Source of the DNA: Chersky-840 sp963838775
GTDB lineage: Bacteria; Actinomycetota; Acidimicrobiia; Acidimicrobiales; UBA8190
Direction: 5' to 3'
DNA length: 64,000 bases
Assembly: GCA_963838775.1 (NCBI GenBank)
Contig: CAWISP010000041.1
Coordinates: 1-64,000, forward strand
In this document: positions 53,272-61,991 of the stretch, piece after piece
Layout of the letters: each line of letters begins with the position of its first letter
How positions within the stretch are numbered: the first letter of the stretch is position 1
Made by a program: the position numbers and the translations under genes
The notes under the pieces: generated by a model
The model's input: only the letters and a program-made list of their open reading frames with translations
Databases searched by the model: none
Told to the model about the DNA's origin: nothing

Positions 53272-55098
53272 TCACGCTGCGGGGCCCTTGGCGATCTCGG
53301 CCAGGAACTCGTCGTTGCTCTTCGTAGTCCGGATCTTGTCCATGAGCAGCTCGAGCCCGGCGGCCGCGCTGCCGTCCGCGGCGAGCGCATTGAGCACCCG
53401 GCGCAGCTTCCAGACCTGCTGGAGCTGTCCCCGCTCGAACAGGAGCTCTTCGTGGCGGGTCGAGCTGGCGTTGACGTCGATCGACGGGTACAGGCGTCGC
53501 TCGGCGAGGCGTCGGTCGAGACGGATCTCCATGTTGCCGGTGCCCTTGAATTCCTCGAAGATCACCTCGTCCATCTTCGAGCCCGTCTCGACGAGGGCAG
53601 TGGCCAGGATGGTGAGAGACCCACCTTCCTCGATGTTGCGGGCCGCGCCGAAGAACCGCTTCGGGGGATAGAGGGCGCCGGAGTCGACACCACCGGACAT
53701 GATCCGGCCGCTGGCCGGCTGGGCCAGGTTGTAGGCCCGGGCCAGCCGGGTGATGCCGTCGAGCACGATCACGACGTCCTTGCCCAATTCGACGAGCCGT
53801 TTGGCGCGATCGATCGTGAGCTCGGCGATGGCGGTGTGCTCGTCAGCAGGGCGGTCGAACGTGGATGCCACCACTTCGCCCTTGACCGAGCGCCGCATAT
53901 CGGTGACTTCCTCGGGCCTCTCGTCGACGAGGAGCACGATGAGGTGCACCTCGGGGTTGTTCGCTTCGATCGAATGGGCGATCTGCTTCAGGATCGTCGT
54001 CTTGCCGGCCTTGGGCGGCGAGACGATGAGTCCGCGCTGACCCTTGCCGATCGGTGAGAGCAGGTCGATGATGCGGGTCGTCAGCTCCGCCGAACCACTC
54101 GTCTCGAGGCGAAGCTTCTCGTCGGGGAAGAGTGGGGTGAGGTCCTCGAAGCGAGGGCGGTTCCGTGCTTCTTCGGGTGCGAGCCCCGACACGGAATCGA
54201 TACGGATCAGTGCGGGGAATTTCTCGTTCGAAGCCGCGGGCCGACAGGCACCTTCGACGAAGTCACCCCTGCGCATGGCGAAGCGACGCGCCTGGCTGAT
54301 CGAGATGTAGACGTCCTTCGAGCTCGGGAGGTATCCCTCGGCCCGCAGGAAGCCATACCCTTCGTCGCGCAGGTCGAGCAGGCCCCGGACCGGGATGAGC
54401 TCGCCGGAGTACTGCGCTTCCTGGCCACCGCCCTGAAGCTCGCGCTCTCCTCCACCACCGCCGGTTCCCGGTGTGCGTTCGCGGCCCCGCCGACGACGTC
54501 CCCGGCGATTGCCCGGCTCGTTGGCGTTGGAGCCTTGTTGCAGGTGTTGACGATTCTGATTCTGACCGGGGCCGCCGGCCTGGCGAGCCGGCGACGGCGA
54601 CGGCGACGGCGATCGGTCCGCCGAGGAACCGGGCCCGTCGTGCTCGGCGGTCGCCTGGCCACCGGAGGACTGGTCCGAGGCCTGTTCGGTCAAGCCGTCG
54701 ATGCTGTGGGATTCCGCAGCATCGGATACCACGTCGACCTGGGATTCTGCCGAGGACGACAAGACGGAGGCGGACGACGGGGACGAGGAGGTGCCGTTGG
54801 CGCTCTGGCGTCCGGGCCCCGACCCGTTGCTTGCTCCGCCGTCGAGCTCGATCTCCTCGGCATCACCGTTCGACGCGGCACTCCGCCCGGCACCGCGCGA
54901 GCGCGTGAGGGCGGCGGTGGCGCCATTGGCACTTCCCGCTGACACCTCCACGCCCGCGGCGCGCAGGATCTGGTCGATGATGTCGGCCTTTTTGCTGCGT
55001 GAGTTGGTGTCGAGCGACATCGCCTGGGCGATGGCCCGAAGCTCCTCGCGCTCTTTTCGTTCGAGTACGGACCGCTCGAGCTGTTGCTCTGCAGTCAT
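53272..55098 (-). CDS. rho: transcription termination factor Rho
   Basis: RNA-dependent hexameric helicase. 608 residues: N-terminal SAP-like helices (LERKEREELRAIAQAMSLDTNSRSKKADIIDQIL), an insert of about 170 residues rich in Ser, Gly, Asn and Arg (GNRRGRRRRGRERTP) as in other high-GC actinobacteria, the cold-shock RNA-binding domain (GLLDLRDEGYGFLRAEGYLPSSKDVYIS), P-loop SPPKAGKTTILKQI, Walker B VVIVLDGITRLARAYN, and Q/R-loop MSGGVDSGALYPPKRFFGAARN. The insert can bind extra RNA, as reported for mycobacterial Rho. ATG at 55098 with GAGGTGAC upstream. Confidence 0.96.
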   Translation of the reverse strand: MTAEQQLERSVLERKEREELRAIAQAMSLDTNSRSKKADIIDQILRAAGVEVSAGSANGATAALTRSRGAGRSAASNGDAEEIELDGGASNGSGPGRQSANGTSSSPSSASVLSSSAESQVDVVSDAAESHSIDGLTEQASDQSSGGQATAEHDGPGSSADRSPSPSPSPARQAGGPGQNQNRQHLQQGSNANEPGNRRGRRRRGRERTPGTGGGGGERELQGGGQEAQYSGELIPVRGLLDLRDEGYGFLRAEGYLPSSKDVYISISQARRFAMRRGDFVEGACRPAASNEKFPALIRIDSVSGLAPEEARNRPRFEDLTPLFPDEKLRLETSGSAELTTRIIDLLSPIGKGQRGLIVSPPKAGKTTILKQIAHSIEANNPEVHLIVLLVDERPEEVTDMRRSVKGEVVASTFDRPADEHTAIAELTIDRAKRLVELGKDVVIVLDGITRLARAYNLAQPASGRIMSGGVDSGALYPPKRFFGAARNIEEGGSLTILATALVETGSKMDEVIFEEFKGTGNMEIRLDRRLAERRLYPSIDVNASSTRHEELLFERGQLQQVWKLRRVLNALAADGSAAAGLELLMDKIRTTKSNDEFLAEIAKGPAA

Positions 55099-55418
55099 CA
55101 GTCACCTCGCTAGGTTGCGTCCCCGTTTTCGGCTCGGTGAGCCCGGACGCCAAGGGACACGGAATAGAGGGTAAAGCGCCCGGCGCGTTCTACGTCAGGC
55201 CCCCGCCTCTCCAACAAGTCACCGTCGGAGCACCGCCTGGGCGAATCCGGCTTCGAAAGCTTGTCGCCCGCGACGCCCAGAAGATACTGAAGGGCGGCGG
55301 TGCACACATGGTACCGGACACGGCGCCTCCTAGGCAACAACCCCATGCCACCCGGAATTGTTCCCGGTGGCGCCGGAACATCGGCCCTCAAACCGTTCTC
55401 GCGACCGGGGGCGTCCTC
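55099..55418. promoter_or_regulatory. rho leader region (320 bases, no gene)
   Basis: Space between thrC and rho where many Actinobacteria keep thrB; no kinase gene is present. A promoter candidate for rho is TTGCCT (55337-55332) with an 18-bp spacer to TACCAT (55313-55308), which would leave a 5' leader of about 200 nt, fitting with autogenous control of rho by early termination (inference). An interrupted hairpin GCCACC-C-GGAA-TTG-TTCC-C-GGTGGC lies at 55348-55373 without a T tract. Confidence 0.45.
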
Positions 55419-56456
55419 CTAGAGTCCCAGGGCGGCGAGAACCGCCGAGTAGTCGGCCTCGACCGTCGCCGGAACCGAGATCTGGCTGATCGCCAAGTCC
55501 GGGTCCTTCAGCCCGTGCCCGGTCAACACGCACACCACGGTGGACCCACTCGGGGCACCCGTCTTGATCAGACCCGCCACCGACGCCGCCGACGCCGCCT
55601 CGCAGAAGACCGACTCCTCGGACGCCAAGAACCGGTAGGCGGCGAGGATCTCCTCGTCGGTCACGGCCTCGATGGCACCTCCCGACTCGCTCGCCGCCGC
55701 GGTGGCCCCGTACCACGACGCCGGATTCCCGATGCGAATGGCGGTTGCCACCGTTTCCGGATTCTCGACGGGATGCCCGTCGACGATCGGGGCTGCCCCC
55801 GCAGCTTGGAACCCGAACATGCGCGGGAGCTTGGTGGCATGGCCGGCCTCACGGTATTCGAGGTACCCGCGCCAGTAGGCGGTGATGTTGCCGGCGTTGC
55901 CCACCGGGATGCAGTGGATGTCGGGGGCGTCGCCCAACGTGTCCACAATTTCGAACGCCCCGGTCTTCTGCCCCTGGATGCGAAACGGGTTCACCGAGTT
56001 GACCACCGTCACCGGCGCCTTCTCCCCGAGCCGCCGGACGATGGCCAGGGCCTCGTCGAAGTTCCCGCGCACCTGGAGCACGGTCGCGCCGTGCACCAGG
56101 GCCTGGGCCAGCTTGCCCAGGGCGATGTGTCCCTCGGGGATCAGCACGGCGCAGGTCATCCCGGCCCGGGCCGCGTAGGCCGCCGCCGAAGCAGAGGTGT
56201 TGCCCGTCGAGGCGCACACCACGGCCTTGGCGCCTTCCTCGAGTGCCTTGGAGATCGCCATGGTCATGCCTCGGTCCTTGAACGAACCGGTGGGGTTCTG
56301 CCCCTCGAGCTTCAACAGCACCCGAGCCCCGACGCGTGCGGACAGGCGGGGCGCTTCGAGCAGGGGCGTATCCCCCTCGAGCAGCGTCACCACGGGCGTG
56401 TCGCTCGTCACGGGCAACAATGCCCGGTACGTCTCGATGATCCCCGACCACGCCAT
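55419..56456 (-). CDS. thrC: threonine synthase
   Basis: PLP enzyme converting O-phosphohomoserine to threonine. 345 residues: TPLLEAPRLSARVGARVLLKLEGQNPTGSFKDRGMTMAIS with the PLP Lys in SFKDRG, VVCASTGNTSASAAAYAARAG, PVGNAGNITAYWRGYLEY and CVLTGHGLKDPD. Starts at ATG 56456, six bases after hom, so hom-thrC are co-transcribed. Homoserine kinase (thrB) is not in this cluster. Confidence 0.95.
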   Translation of the reverse strand: MAWSGIIETYRALLPVTSDTPVVTLLEGDTPLLEAPRLSARVGARVLLKLEGQNPTGSFKDRGMTMAISKALEEGAKAVVCASTGNTSASAAAYAARAGMTCAVLIPEGHIALGKLAQALVHGATVLQVRGNFDEALAIVRRLGEKAPVTVVNSVNPFRIQGQKTGAFEIVDTLGDAPDIHCIPVGNAGNITAYWRGYLEYREAGHATKLPRMFGFQAAGAAPIVDGHPVENPETVATAIRIGNPASWYGATAAASESGGAIEAVTDEEILAAYRFLASEESVFCEAASAASVAGLIKTGAPSGSTVVCVLTGHGLKDPDLAISQISVPATVEADYSAVLAALGL

Positions 56457-56462
56457 GACGAG

Positions 56463-57818
56463 CTAGGTCCCTTCCTCGTCGTCGATGACACGCAGCACGC
56501 CGCCCACATGGTCGACGACGTCGAGTCGTCGGAGCCCCGCCAGGGTGCGCTGCACGTCACCCTCGCGCGCCACGTGGGTGAGGAAGATCAATCGCGCTTC
56601 GTCGCCCAGCCCCACCTGCTCCATCGACCGGATCGACACGCCGTTGTCACCGAACAACTGGGCGACCGCGGCGAGCACACCGGGACGATCGGCGACGTCG
56701 ATGTTCAGGTACCAGGCACAGCGCAGGTCGTCGGTGGGCCGGAACGTCGGACGCACGCGGGGAACGAAACGGGCCGGGGCCCCGCTACGAAGGTGGTGGG
56801 CGGCGTCGATGAGGTCACCGAGCACCGCCGATGCCGTGGGCCCGCCCCCCGCACCCTGGCCGTAGAGCATGAGCTCGCCTGCACCGTCTCCCTCGACGAA
56901 CACGGCGTTGAAGGCGCCCCGTACGGCCGCGAGCGGATGGGTTCTGGGCAACATGGCGGGATGGACCCGCGCCGAGATCTCCGGGACGTCTTCGGAACCG
57001 CCCGTCCGCTCGATGACCGCCAAGAGCTTCACCACGTACCCCAACCGGTCCGCGAAGGAGATGTCGACAGGGTCGACGGTGGCGATGCCCTCGCGCGGCA
57101 CGTCGTCGGCGACGACATCGCAGCGAAATGCCAAGGAGGCGAGGATCGCCGCCTTCGAGGCGGCGTCGTGGCCGTCGACATCGGCGCTGGGATCGCGTTC
57201 GGCATAGCCCAGTCGCTGCGCCTCGACCAGGGCTTCGGCATACGAGACCCCCTGCTCTGACATCATCGTCAGGATGAAGTTGGTCGTGCCGTTGACGATG
57301 CCCATGACGCGCCGGATCCGCTCACCCGCCAGCGACTCGCGTAGAGGACGGATGAGCGGGATGGCGCCGGCCACCGCCGCTTCATAAAGAAGGTCGAGCC
57401 GGGCTGCGGCCGCGGTCTCCGCCAGGGCAGACCCGTGCGCGGCGATCAACTCCTTGTTGGCGGTCACCACCGACTTCCCTGCGGCCAGCGCCGCGTCGAC
57501 CAGCCCTCGGGCCGGGTCGACACCACCGATGAGCTCGACCACCACGTCCACGCGCGGGTCGCTGACAAGGCCCTTGGCGTCCCCGGTGATCAACGACGAT
57601 GGCACCCCCGGACGGGCTCGGGACGGGTCACCGACGGCCACCCCGACCAGCTCGAGGTGCACGCCCGAGCGCGCTGCGATGGCATCGGCGTCGGCCAGCA
57701 GGAGCGCCACGAGGGCCCCGCCGACGTTGCCGCAACCGAGGACCGCGACGCGTACGGCCTCTTCTGCACCAGCGTGGCGAGCCCGGGTGCCCGCCGCGTC
57801 TTCGTCGATGCTCGGCAT
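56463..57818 (-). CDS. hom: homoserine dehydrogenase with ACT domain
   Basis: Reduces aspartate semialdehyde to homoserine. 451 residues: NAD-binding VAVLGCGNVGGALVALL, VVTANKELIAAHGSALAE, MGIVNGTTNFILTMM, catalytic GYAERDPSADVDGHDAASKAAILASLAF, and a C-terminal ACT domain (WYLNIDVADRPGVLAAVAQLFGDNGVSIRSMEQVG) for threonine feedback inhibition. ATG at 57818; a TTG one codon earlier is ignored. Directly upstream of thrC. Confidence 0.95.
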   Translation of the reverse strand: MPSIDEDAAGTRARHAGAEEAVRVAVLGCGNVGGALVALLLADADAIAARSGVHLELVGVAVGDPSRARPGVPSSLITGDAKGLVSDPRVDVVVELIGGVDPARGLVDAALAAGKSVVTANKELIAAHGSALAETAAAARLDLLYEAAVAGAIPLIRPLRESLAGERIRRVMGIVNGTTNFILTMMSEQGVSYAEALVEAQRLGYAERDPSADVDGHDAASKAAILASLAFRCDVVADDVPREGIATVDPVDISFADRLGYVVKLLAVIERTGGSEDVPEISARVHPAMLPRTHPLAAVRGAFNAVFVEGDGAGELMLYGQGAGGGPTASAVLGDLIDAAHHLRSGAPARFVPRVRPTFRPTDDLRCAWYLNIDVADRPGVLAAVAQLFGDNGVSIRSMEQVGLGDEARLIFLTHVAREGDVQRTLAGLRRLDVVDHVGGVLRVIDDEEGT

Positions 57819-57880
57819 CAACTCACGCTACCGCCCGCCGGGTCGCCTGCTCGGCGCATCGTGGGCGATCGGCGCCGCCG

Positions 57881-57931
57881 ACGATCGGCGCACCGCCGGC
57901 AATCGGTGGGCAATCGGTGGGCAATCGGTGG
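57881..57931. repeat. 11-bp repeats between lysA and hom
   Basis: GCAATCGGTGG occurs three times head-to-tail (57899-57931) and a diverged ACGATCGGCGCACCGCCG precedes it. The short gap between lysA stop and hom start is mostly made of it. Confidence 0.85.
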
Positions 57932-57939
57932 GCATGCAG

Positions 57940-59247
57940 TCACAGGTCGAGACGGGTCAAGTCGTCGTCGGTCTCGCGCCGTACCACCACCCGTGCCTCA
58001 CCGTCGGTCACGAACACCACACCGGGGCGGGGGACCTTGTTGTAGTTCGAGGCCATCGAATAGCCGTATGCGCCGGTGACGGGCGTGGCCACGATGTCGC
58101 CGACGGCCACGTCGGCCGGCAGGCGGGCGTCGGCGACGACGACGTCTCCGGACTCGCAGTGCTTGCCCACCACCCGCACACGGTGCGGGCGGGGCGCGGC
58201 TGCCTCCCGGGGGAGGAATGCCTCGTACCCGCTGCCGTAGAGCACGGGGCGCGGGTTGTCACTCATGCCGCCGTCGACGGCCACGTAGGTCCGCAGGCGG
58301 GGTAGCTCCTTGATGGTTCCCACCCGGTAGAGCGTCATCCCGGCCGCAGCCACGATCGAGCGCCCGGGCTCGGCGGTGATGCGTGTGTCCGGCGGAATGC
58401 CGGCACCGCGAGTGGCGCTGTGCACGGTCTGCGCCCACTCGGCGATGGAGGGTGCATGCTCCCCGGCGACATAGGGGACGCCGAGCCCCCCGCCGATGCA
58501 CAGCTCGCGCAGTCCGAGCGGGGTGAAGAACCCCGCCAGCACCTCCACCTCCTGAGCGAACGAATCCACCCGGAAGACCTGGCTCCCGATGTGGGCGTGG
58601 ATACCGATCAGGTCGAGCCCGGGCAAGGCGCGCACGCGCGCCACGGCCTCGGCGGCAGCACCCGAGGCGAGCCCGAACCCGAATTTGGAGTCCTCCTGTC
58701 CGGTGCGGACGAAATCATGGGTGTGGGCCTCGACGCCCGGTGTCACCCGGATCATGACGGCTTGTCGGGGGCTTCCCCCCGGCGATGCCGTCAGGCGCTC
58801 GAGCCGCCCGATCTCGTCGAAGGAGTCGACGACGATGCGTCCGACCCCCGCCTCGAGGGCGCGTGCCAGTTCGTCATCGGACTTGTTGTTGCCGTGAAGT
58901 ACCAGGTGCGACGCCGGCACTTTGGCCGACAACGCCACGTGGAGCTCGCCCCCGGTCGACACGTCGAGCCACATCCCCTCCTCGTGGGCGAGCCGGGCCA
59001 TGGCCAGGCAGAGGAAGGCCTTGGTGGCGTAGGCCACCCCGTCGCCCCAGGCCGCCACCGCCTCTCGGCACCGGGCCCGGAGATGCTCCTCGTCGTAGAC
59101 GAACAGGGGCGTCCCGTACCGTTCGGCCAGCTCGACGAGGCCCACGCCTCCTACGGTCAGGCTCCCGTCACGACGCAGCTGCGCCGTCATGGGCAGCAGC
59201 GCACTGCGGACCGGGCCCTCGTCCGGGCCCCCGACCAGGTCGTCCAT
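57940..59247 (-). CDS. lysA: diaminopimelate decarboxylase
   Basis: Last step of lysine synthesis, PLP-dependent. 435 residues: YGTPLFVYDEEHLRARC, PLP Lys in GVAYATKAFLCLAMARLA, DVSTGGELHVAL, GIHAHIGSQV, GGGLGVPYV, EPGRSIVAAAG and the dimer-partner CESGD motif (GKHCESGDVVV). ATG at 59247; a later ATG (MTAQLRRDGSL) is an alternative. Between argS and hom, as in other Actinobacteria. Confidence 0.95.
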   Translation of the reverse strand: MDDLVGGPDEGPVRSALLPMTAQLRRDGSLTVGGVGLVELAERYGTPLFVYDEEHLRARCREAVAAWGDGVAYATKAFLCLAMARLAHEEGMWLDVSTGGELHVALSAKVPASHLVLHGNNKSDDELARALEAGVGRIVVDSFDEIGRLERLTASPGGSPRQAVMIRVTPGVEAHTHDFVRTGQEDSKFGFGLASGAAAEAVARVRALPGLDLIGIHAHIGSQVFRVDSFAQEVEVLAGFFTPLGLRELCIGGGLGVPYVAGEHAPSIAEWAQTVHSATRGAGIPPDTRITAEPGRSIVAAAGMTLYRVGTIKELPRLRTYVAVDGGMSDNPRPVLYGSGYEAFLPREAAAPRPHRVRVVGKHCESGDVVVADARLPADVAVGDIVATPVTGAYGYSMASNYNKVPRPGVVFVTDGEARVVVRRETDDDLTRLDL

Positions 59248-59312
59248 GGGGAAAGGCTACTCAGGGCGCTTCGCGGCCCCGGCTGCGAGCACAGGTGACG
59301 GCCGGGGAACCC

Positions 59313-60935
59313 CTACATCGCCTCCGGGGCGCTCACACCGAGAATGTCGAGACCGATGCTGAGACCCACCCGCGCCGCCTCGACGAGCCACAGACGAGCC
59401 TGGGTCAGGTCGTCGCCAACCGTGTCGGCCAGCACCGGGCAGTCGTGGTAGAAGCCGTGGAACGCACCGGCGAGACTACGCACCCATGCCGTGACCTTGT
59501 GCGGCGCCCGGTCTCGACCCGCCTCGGCCACCACATCGGGCAGCTCTTCGAGGCTGCGGAGCAGCTCGAGCTCACGGTCACTGGCGAGAAGGGACAGGTC
59601 CATGCCTTCGAGAGGGCGGCGCTCGATGCCACGCTCGGCGCGCCGGCGTTCGATCGATGCGATGCGGGCGTGGGCGTACTGCACGTAATACACGGGGTTC
59701 TCCATCGACTGGCTGCGGACCAGGTCGAGGTCGAGCACGGCGGCCTGATCGAGCGACGACATGAGCGAGAGCAGGCGCGTGGCATCGGCGCCGATGTCGT
59801 CGATCAGGCTGTCGAGCGCCACGACGTTGCCCGCCCGCTTCGACATCCGACCGGCCTGACCGCCCTGGACCAGCGACACCATCTGCCCGATCTTGATCTC
59901 GAGCCGGCCCCGTTCGACACCCATGGCCTCGACTCCGAGCATCAGGCTCTTCACCTGACCGGCGTGGTCGGCACCGAAGACGTCGATCACACGGTCGAAT
60001 TTCCGCACCAGGAACTTGTCCCGGTGGTAGGCGAGGTCGCCGGCCAGGTAAGTGGCGTCCCCGTTCGACTTCACGAGCACGCGGTCGCGGTTGTCCCCGA
60101 GCCGCGAGGAACGGAACCAGACGGCTCCGTCTTCTTCGTCGACCAGGCCCTTGCTGGCGAGGAGCTCGATCGTGTCGCGCACCGCACCGCTCTCTTCGAC
60201 CGAGGCCTGGCTGTACCACTCGTCGAACACGATCCCCAACCGGCTCAACGTGGCCCGGATGTTGTCGAGGATCCGCTCCGCCGCCCACCGCCCCGCCGCC
60301 TCGATGTCGTCGGGCCCTTCGTAGGTGCCCGCCAGCTCGGTCACGTACTCGCCCTGGTATCCCTCCTCGGGAACAGCGTCGCCCCGGCGGCGGGCCAGGA
60401 GACTCTCGCCCAGGATCCGGATCTGCCCCCCGGTGTCGTTGACGTAGTACTCGCGGTGCACCTGCCAGCCGCAGCGCGTCATCACGCGTCCCATGGCGTC
60501 GCTGTAGGCACCCCACCATCCGTTGCCGACGTGCACCGGACCGGTCGGATTCGCCGAGATGAATTCGATCTGGACCTTCTCCCCGGCACCGATATCGCTG
60601 TTCGCGTACCCCTGTTCTCCTTCCCTGACAACCTCGGTGAGCGTGTCGTGCAGCCACCCCGGTGAGAGATGCAGGTTCACGAATCCTGGACCCGCCACCT
60701 CGACGGATTCGAGGTGGGGAGGGGGCTCGACGCGCAGGTGCTCGGCCAATTCCTCGGCGAGCTGGCGGGGGGGACGGCCGAGCGCCTTGGCATTGACCAG
60801 TGCGGTGTTGGTCGACCAGTCGCCGTGGTCGCGCCGGGCGGGGCGCTCGAGATGCACGGCGGCGGCGGGGACGTCGAGGCCCATCGACGACAGGGCTCGG
60901 CTCACGGCAGCGGCGATGACAGGTCGGGCGGCCAT
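59313..60935 (-). CDS. argS: arginyl-tRNA synthetase
   Basis: Class I synthetase, 540 residues from the ATG at 60935 (MAARPVIAAAVSRALSSMG). RPARRDHGDWSTNTAL of the N-terminal Add1 domain, HIGH-like FISANPTGPVHVGNGWWGAYSDAMGRVM, REYYVNDTGGQIRILGES, FGADHAGQVKSLMLG, and GRMSKRAGNVVALDSLIDDIG are visible; C-terminal DALR domain ends HDCPVL. An ATG at 60986 adds 17 residues and cannot be ruled out. A tRNA-Arg gene lies just upstream on the other strand. Confidence 0.94.
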   Translation of the reverse strand: MAARPVIAAAVSRALSSMGLDVPAAAVHLERPARRDHGDWSTNTALVNAKALGRPPRQLAEELAEHLRVEPPPHLESVEVAGPGFVNLHLSPGWLHDTLTEVVREGEQGYANSDIGAGEKVQIEFISANPTGPVHVGNGWWGAYSDAMGRVMTRCGWQVHREYYVNDTGGQIRILGESLLARRRGDAVPEEGYQGEYVTELAGTYEGPDDIEAAGRWAAERILDNIRATLSRLGIVFDEWYSQASVEESGAVRDTIELLASKGLVDEEDGAVWFRSSRLGDNRDRVLVKSNGDATYLAGDLAYHRDKFLVRKFDRVIDVFGADHAGQVKSLMLGVEAMGVERGRLEIKIGQMVSLVQGGQAGRMSKRAGNVVALDSLIDDIGADATRLLSLMSSLDQAAVLDLDLVRSQSMENPVYYVQYAHARIASIERRRAERGIERRPLEGMDLSLLASDRELELLRSLEELPDVVAEAGRDRAPHKVTAWVRSLAGAFHGFYHDCPVLADTVGDDLTQARLWLVEAARVGLSIGLDILGVSAPEAM

Positions 60936-61157
60936 GGTCCTGCCGAGGATGGCGCGCCACGGCCAGCGACGCAATTGCCGAAGCATCTGCTCCGGCTCCG
61001 AACCCCGCTGCGACCTGCGACGGGCCCTCTGAAGCCGGGTACGGACCGTGGCCGGCGAGGCGAATGGGCGGGCGGGGTCACCAGGTGGCAGGACTACAGT
61101 TCGGGCAGGCTCCCGCGCTGTCCTGTCGTGCGCTCGCGCCCTGTCGTGTGTTCACCA

Positions 61158-61229
61158 GCCCTCGTAGCTCAGCGGATAGAGCACCGGCCTCCGGAGCCGG
61201 TGGCGCAGGTTCGAGTCCTGCCGAGGGCG
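61158..61229 (+). tRNA. tRNA-Arg (anticodon CCG)
   Basis: Full cloverleaf: acceptor GCCCTCG/CGAGGGC with discriminator G, D arm GCTC-AGCGGATA-GAGC, anticodon stem CCGGC/GCCGG around the 7-base loop CTCCGGA (anticodon CCG, reading CGG), variable TGGC, and T arm GCAGG-TTCGAGT-CCTGC. CCA is not encoded. It is divergent from argS, the enzyme that charges it. Confidence 0.95.
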
Positions 61230-61429
61230 CCGATCCGACCCGGGCGCGAACCTTCGGTTCTTGCCACCTGGCGACGCCGAACCACGGTAGGGCGCGGTTG
61301 CGGCGACGGAGGCCGTGGCAGCACGCCGCCGACGTGAGCGACCCCAAGAACGACCTGCTGAGGAAACGTCCGTGCGCTTGCGACCCTCGGAGGGCCTTCG
61401 GTGAGGCGCGAGCGCGGACCGGCGGTCTA

Positions 61430-61459
61430 TTGACTGCAAGTATACACCAAGCGTATGCT
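61430..61459 (+). promoter_or_regulatory. padR promoter with overlapping operator-like inverted repeat
   Basis: TTGACT (61430-61435), 18-bp spacer, TATGCT (61454-61459): close to the -35/-10 consensus. An inverted repeat AGTATAC-N7-GTATGCT (61439-61459, one mismatch) covers the spacer and -10, where a bound PadR dimer would block polymerase. The predicted transcription start coincides with the padR ATG at 61467, implying a leaderless mRNA. The local DNA is AT-rich against its surroundings. Confidence 0.65.
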
Positions 61460-61466
61460 CGCGGGT

Positions 61467-61991
61467 ATGAGCGTCCCCATGGCCCTTCTCGGGCTCCTCG
61501 ATCGCGAACCGAGCCACGGCTACGACCTGAAGCGCGACTACGACACCTACTTCGGCCGCGGCCGGCCGCTGCCGTTCGGCCAGGTGTACGCGACCCTCGC
61601 CCGCCTCGCGAGGGACGGAAAGGCGATGGTCGGGGAGGCTGAAGCCGGAGCCGGCCCTGATCGCAAGCGCTACACGATCACCGAGACCGGGAGGAGCGTG
61701 GTCGAGGTGTGGCTCGCCGAGCCGATCCCGCCCGAGCCCCACCTCCAGACCGACCTCTTCGTGAAGGTCGTGCTCTCGCTCATGCTCGGTCGCCCGGCAG
61801 AGGAGTACCTCGATGTCCAGCGCGCTGCGCACCTGGCTCGAATGCGCGAGCTCACCGACCTCAAGCACAAGGGCGGGGTGGTCGACGCCCTCCTTGCCGA
61901 CCACGGGCTCTTCCACCTGGAAGCTGATCTGCGCTGGATCGACCTCACTGCCGCCCGGCTCGCCGTGCTGGCGGAAGAGGTGACGGCATGA
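61467..61991 (+). CDS. PadR-family transcriptional regulator
   Basis: A 174-residue winged-helix repressor: MALLGLLDREPSHGYDLKRDYDTYFGRGRPLPFGQVYATLARLARDGKAM is the PadR DNA-binding domain, KRYTITETGRSVVEVWL its wing, followed by the C-terminal dimerisation helices (AAHLARMRELTDLKHKG). ATG at 61467 (MSVPMALLG) is chosen because an upstream ATG at 61455 lies inside the -10 box. Its stop overlaps the ABC ATPase start (ATGA), so it probably represses its own exporter operon in response to a toxic ligand. Confidence 0.9.
   Translation: MSVPMALLGLLDREPSHGYDLKRDYDTYFGRGRPLPFGQVYATLARLARDGKAMVGEAEAGAGPDRKRYTITETGRSVVEVWLAEPIPPEPHLQTDLFVKVVLSLMLGRPAEEYLDVQRAAHLARMRELTDLKHKGGVVDALLADHGLFHLEADLRWIDLTAARLAVLAEEVTA

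Noticed and set aside
55110..55391. 93-codon minus-strand frame between thrC and rho
   Set aside because: No homology, covers the probable rho promoter, composition typical of non-coding GC-rich DNA.
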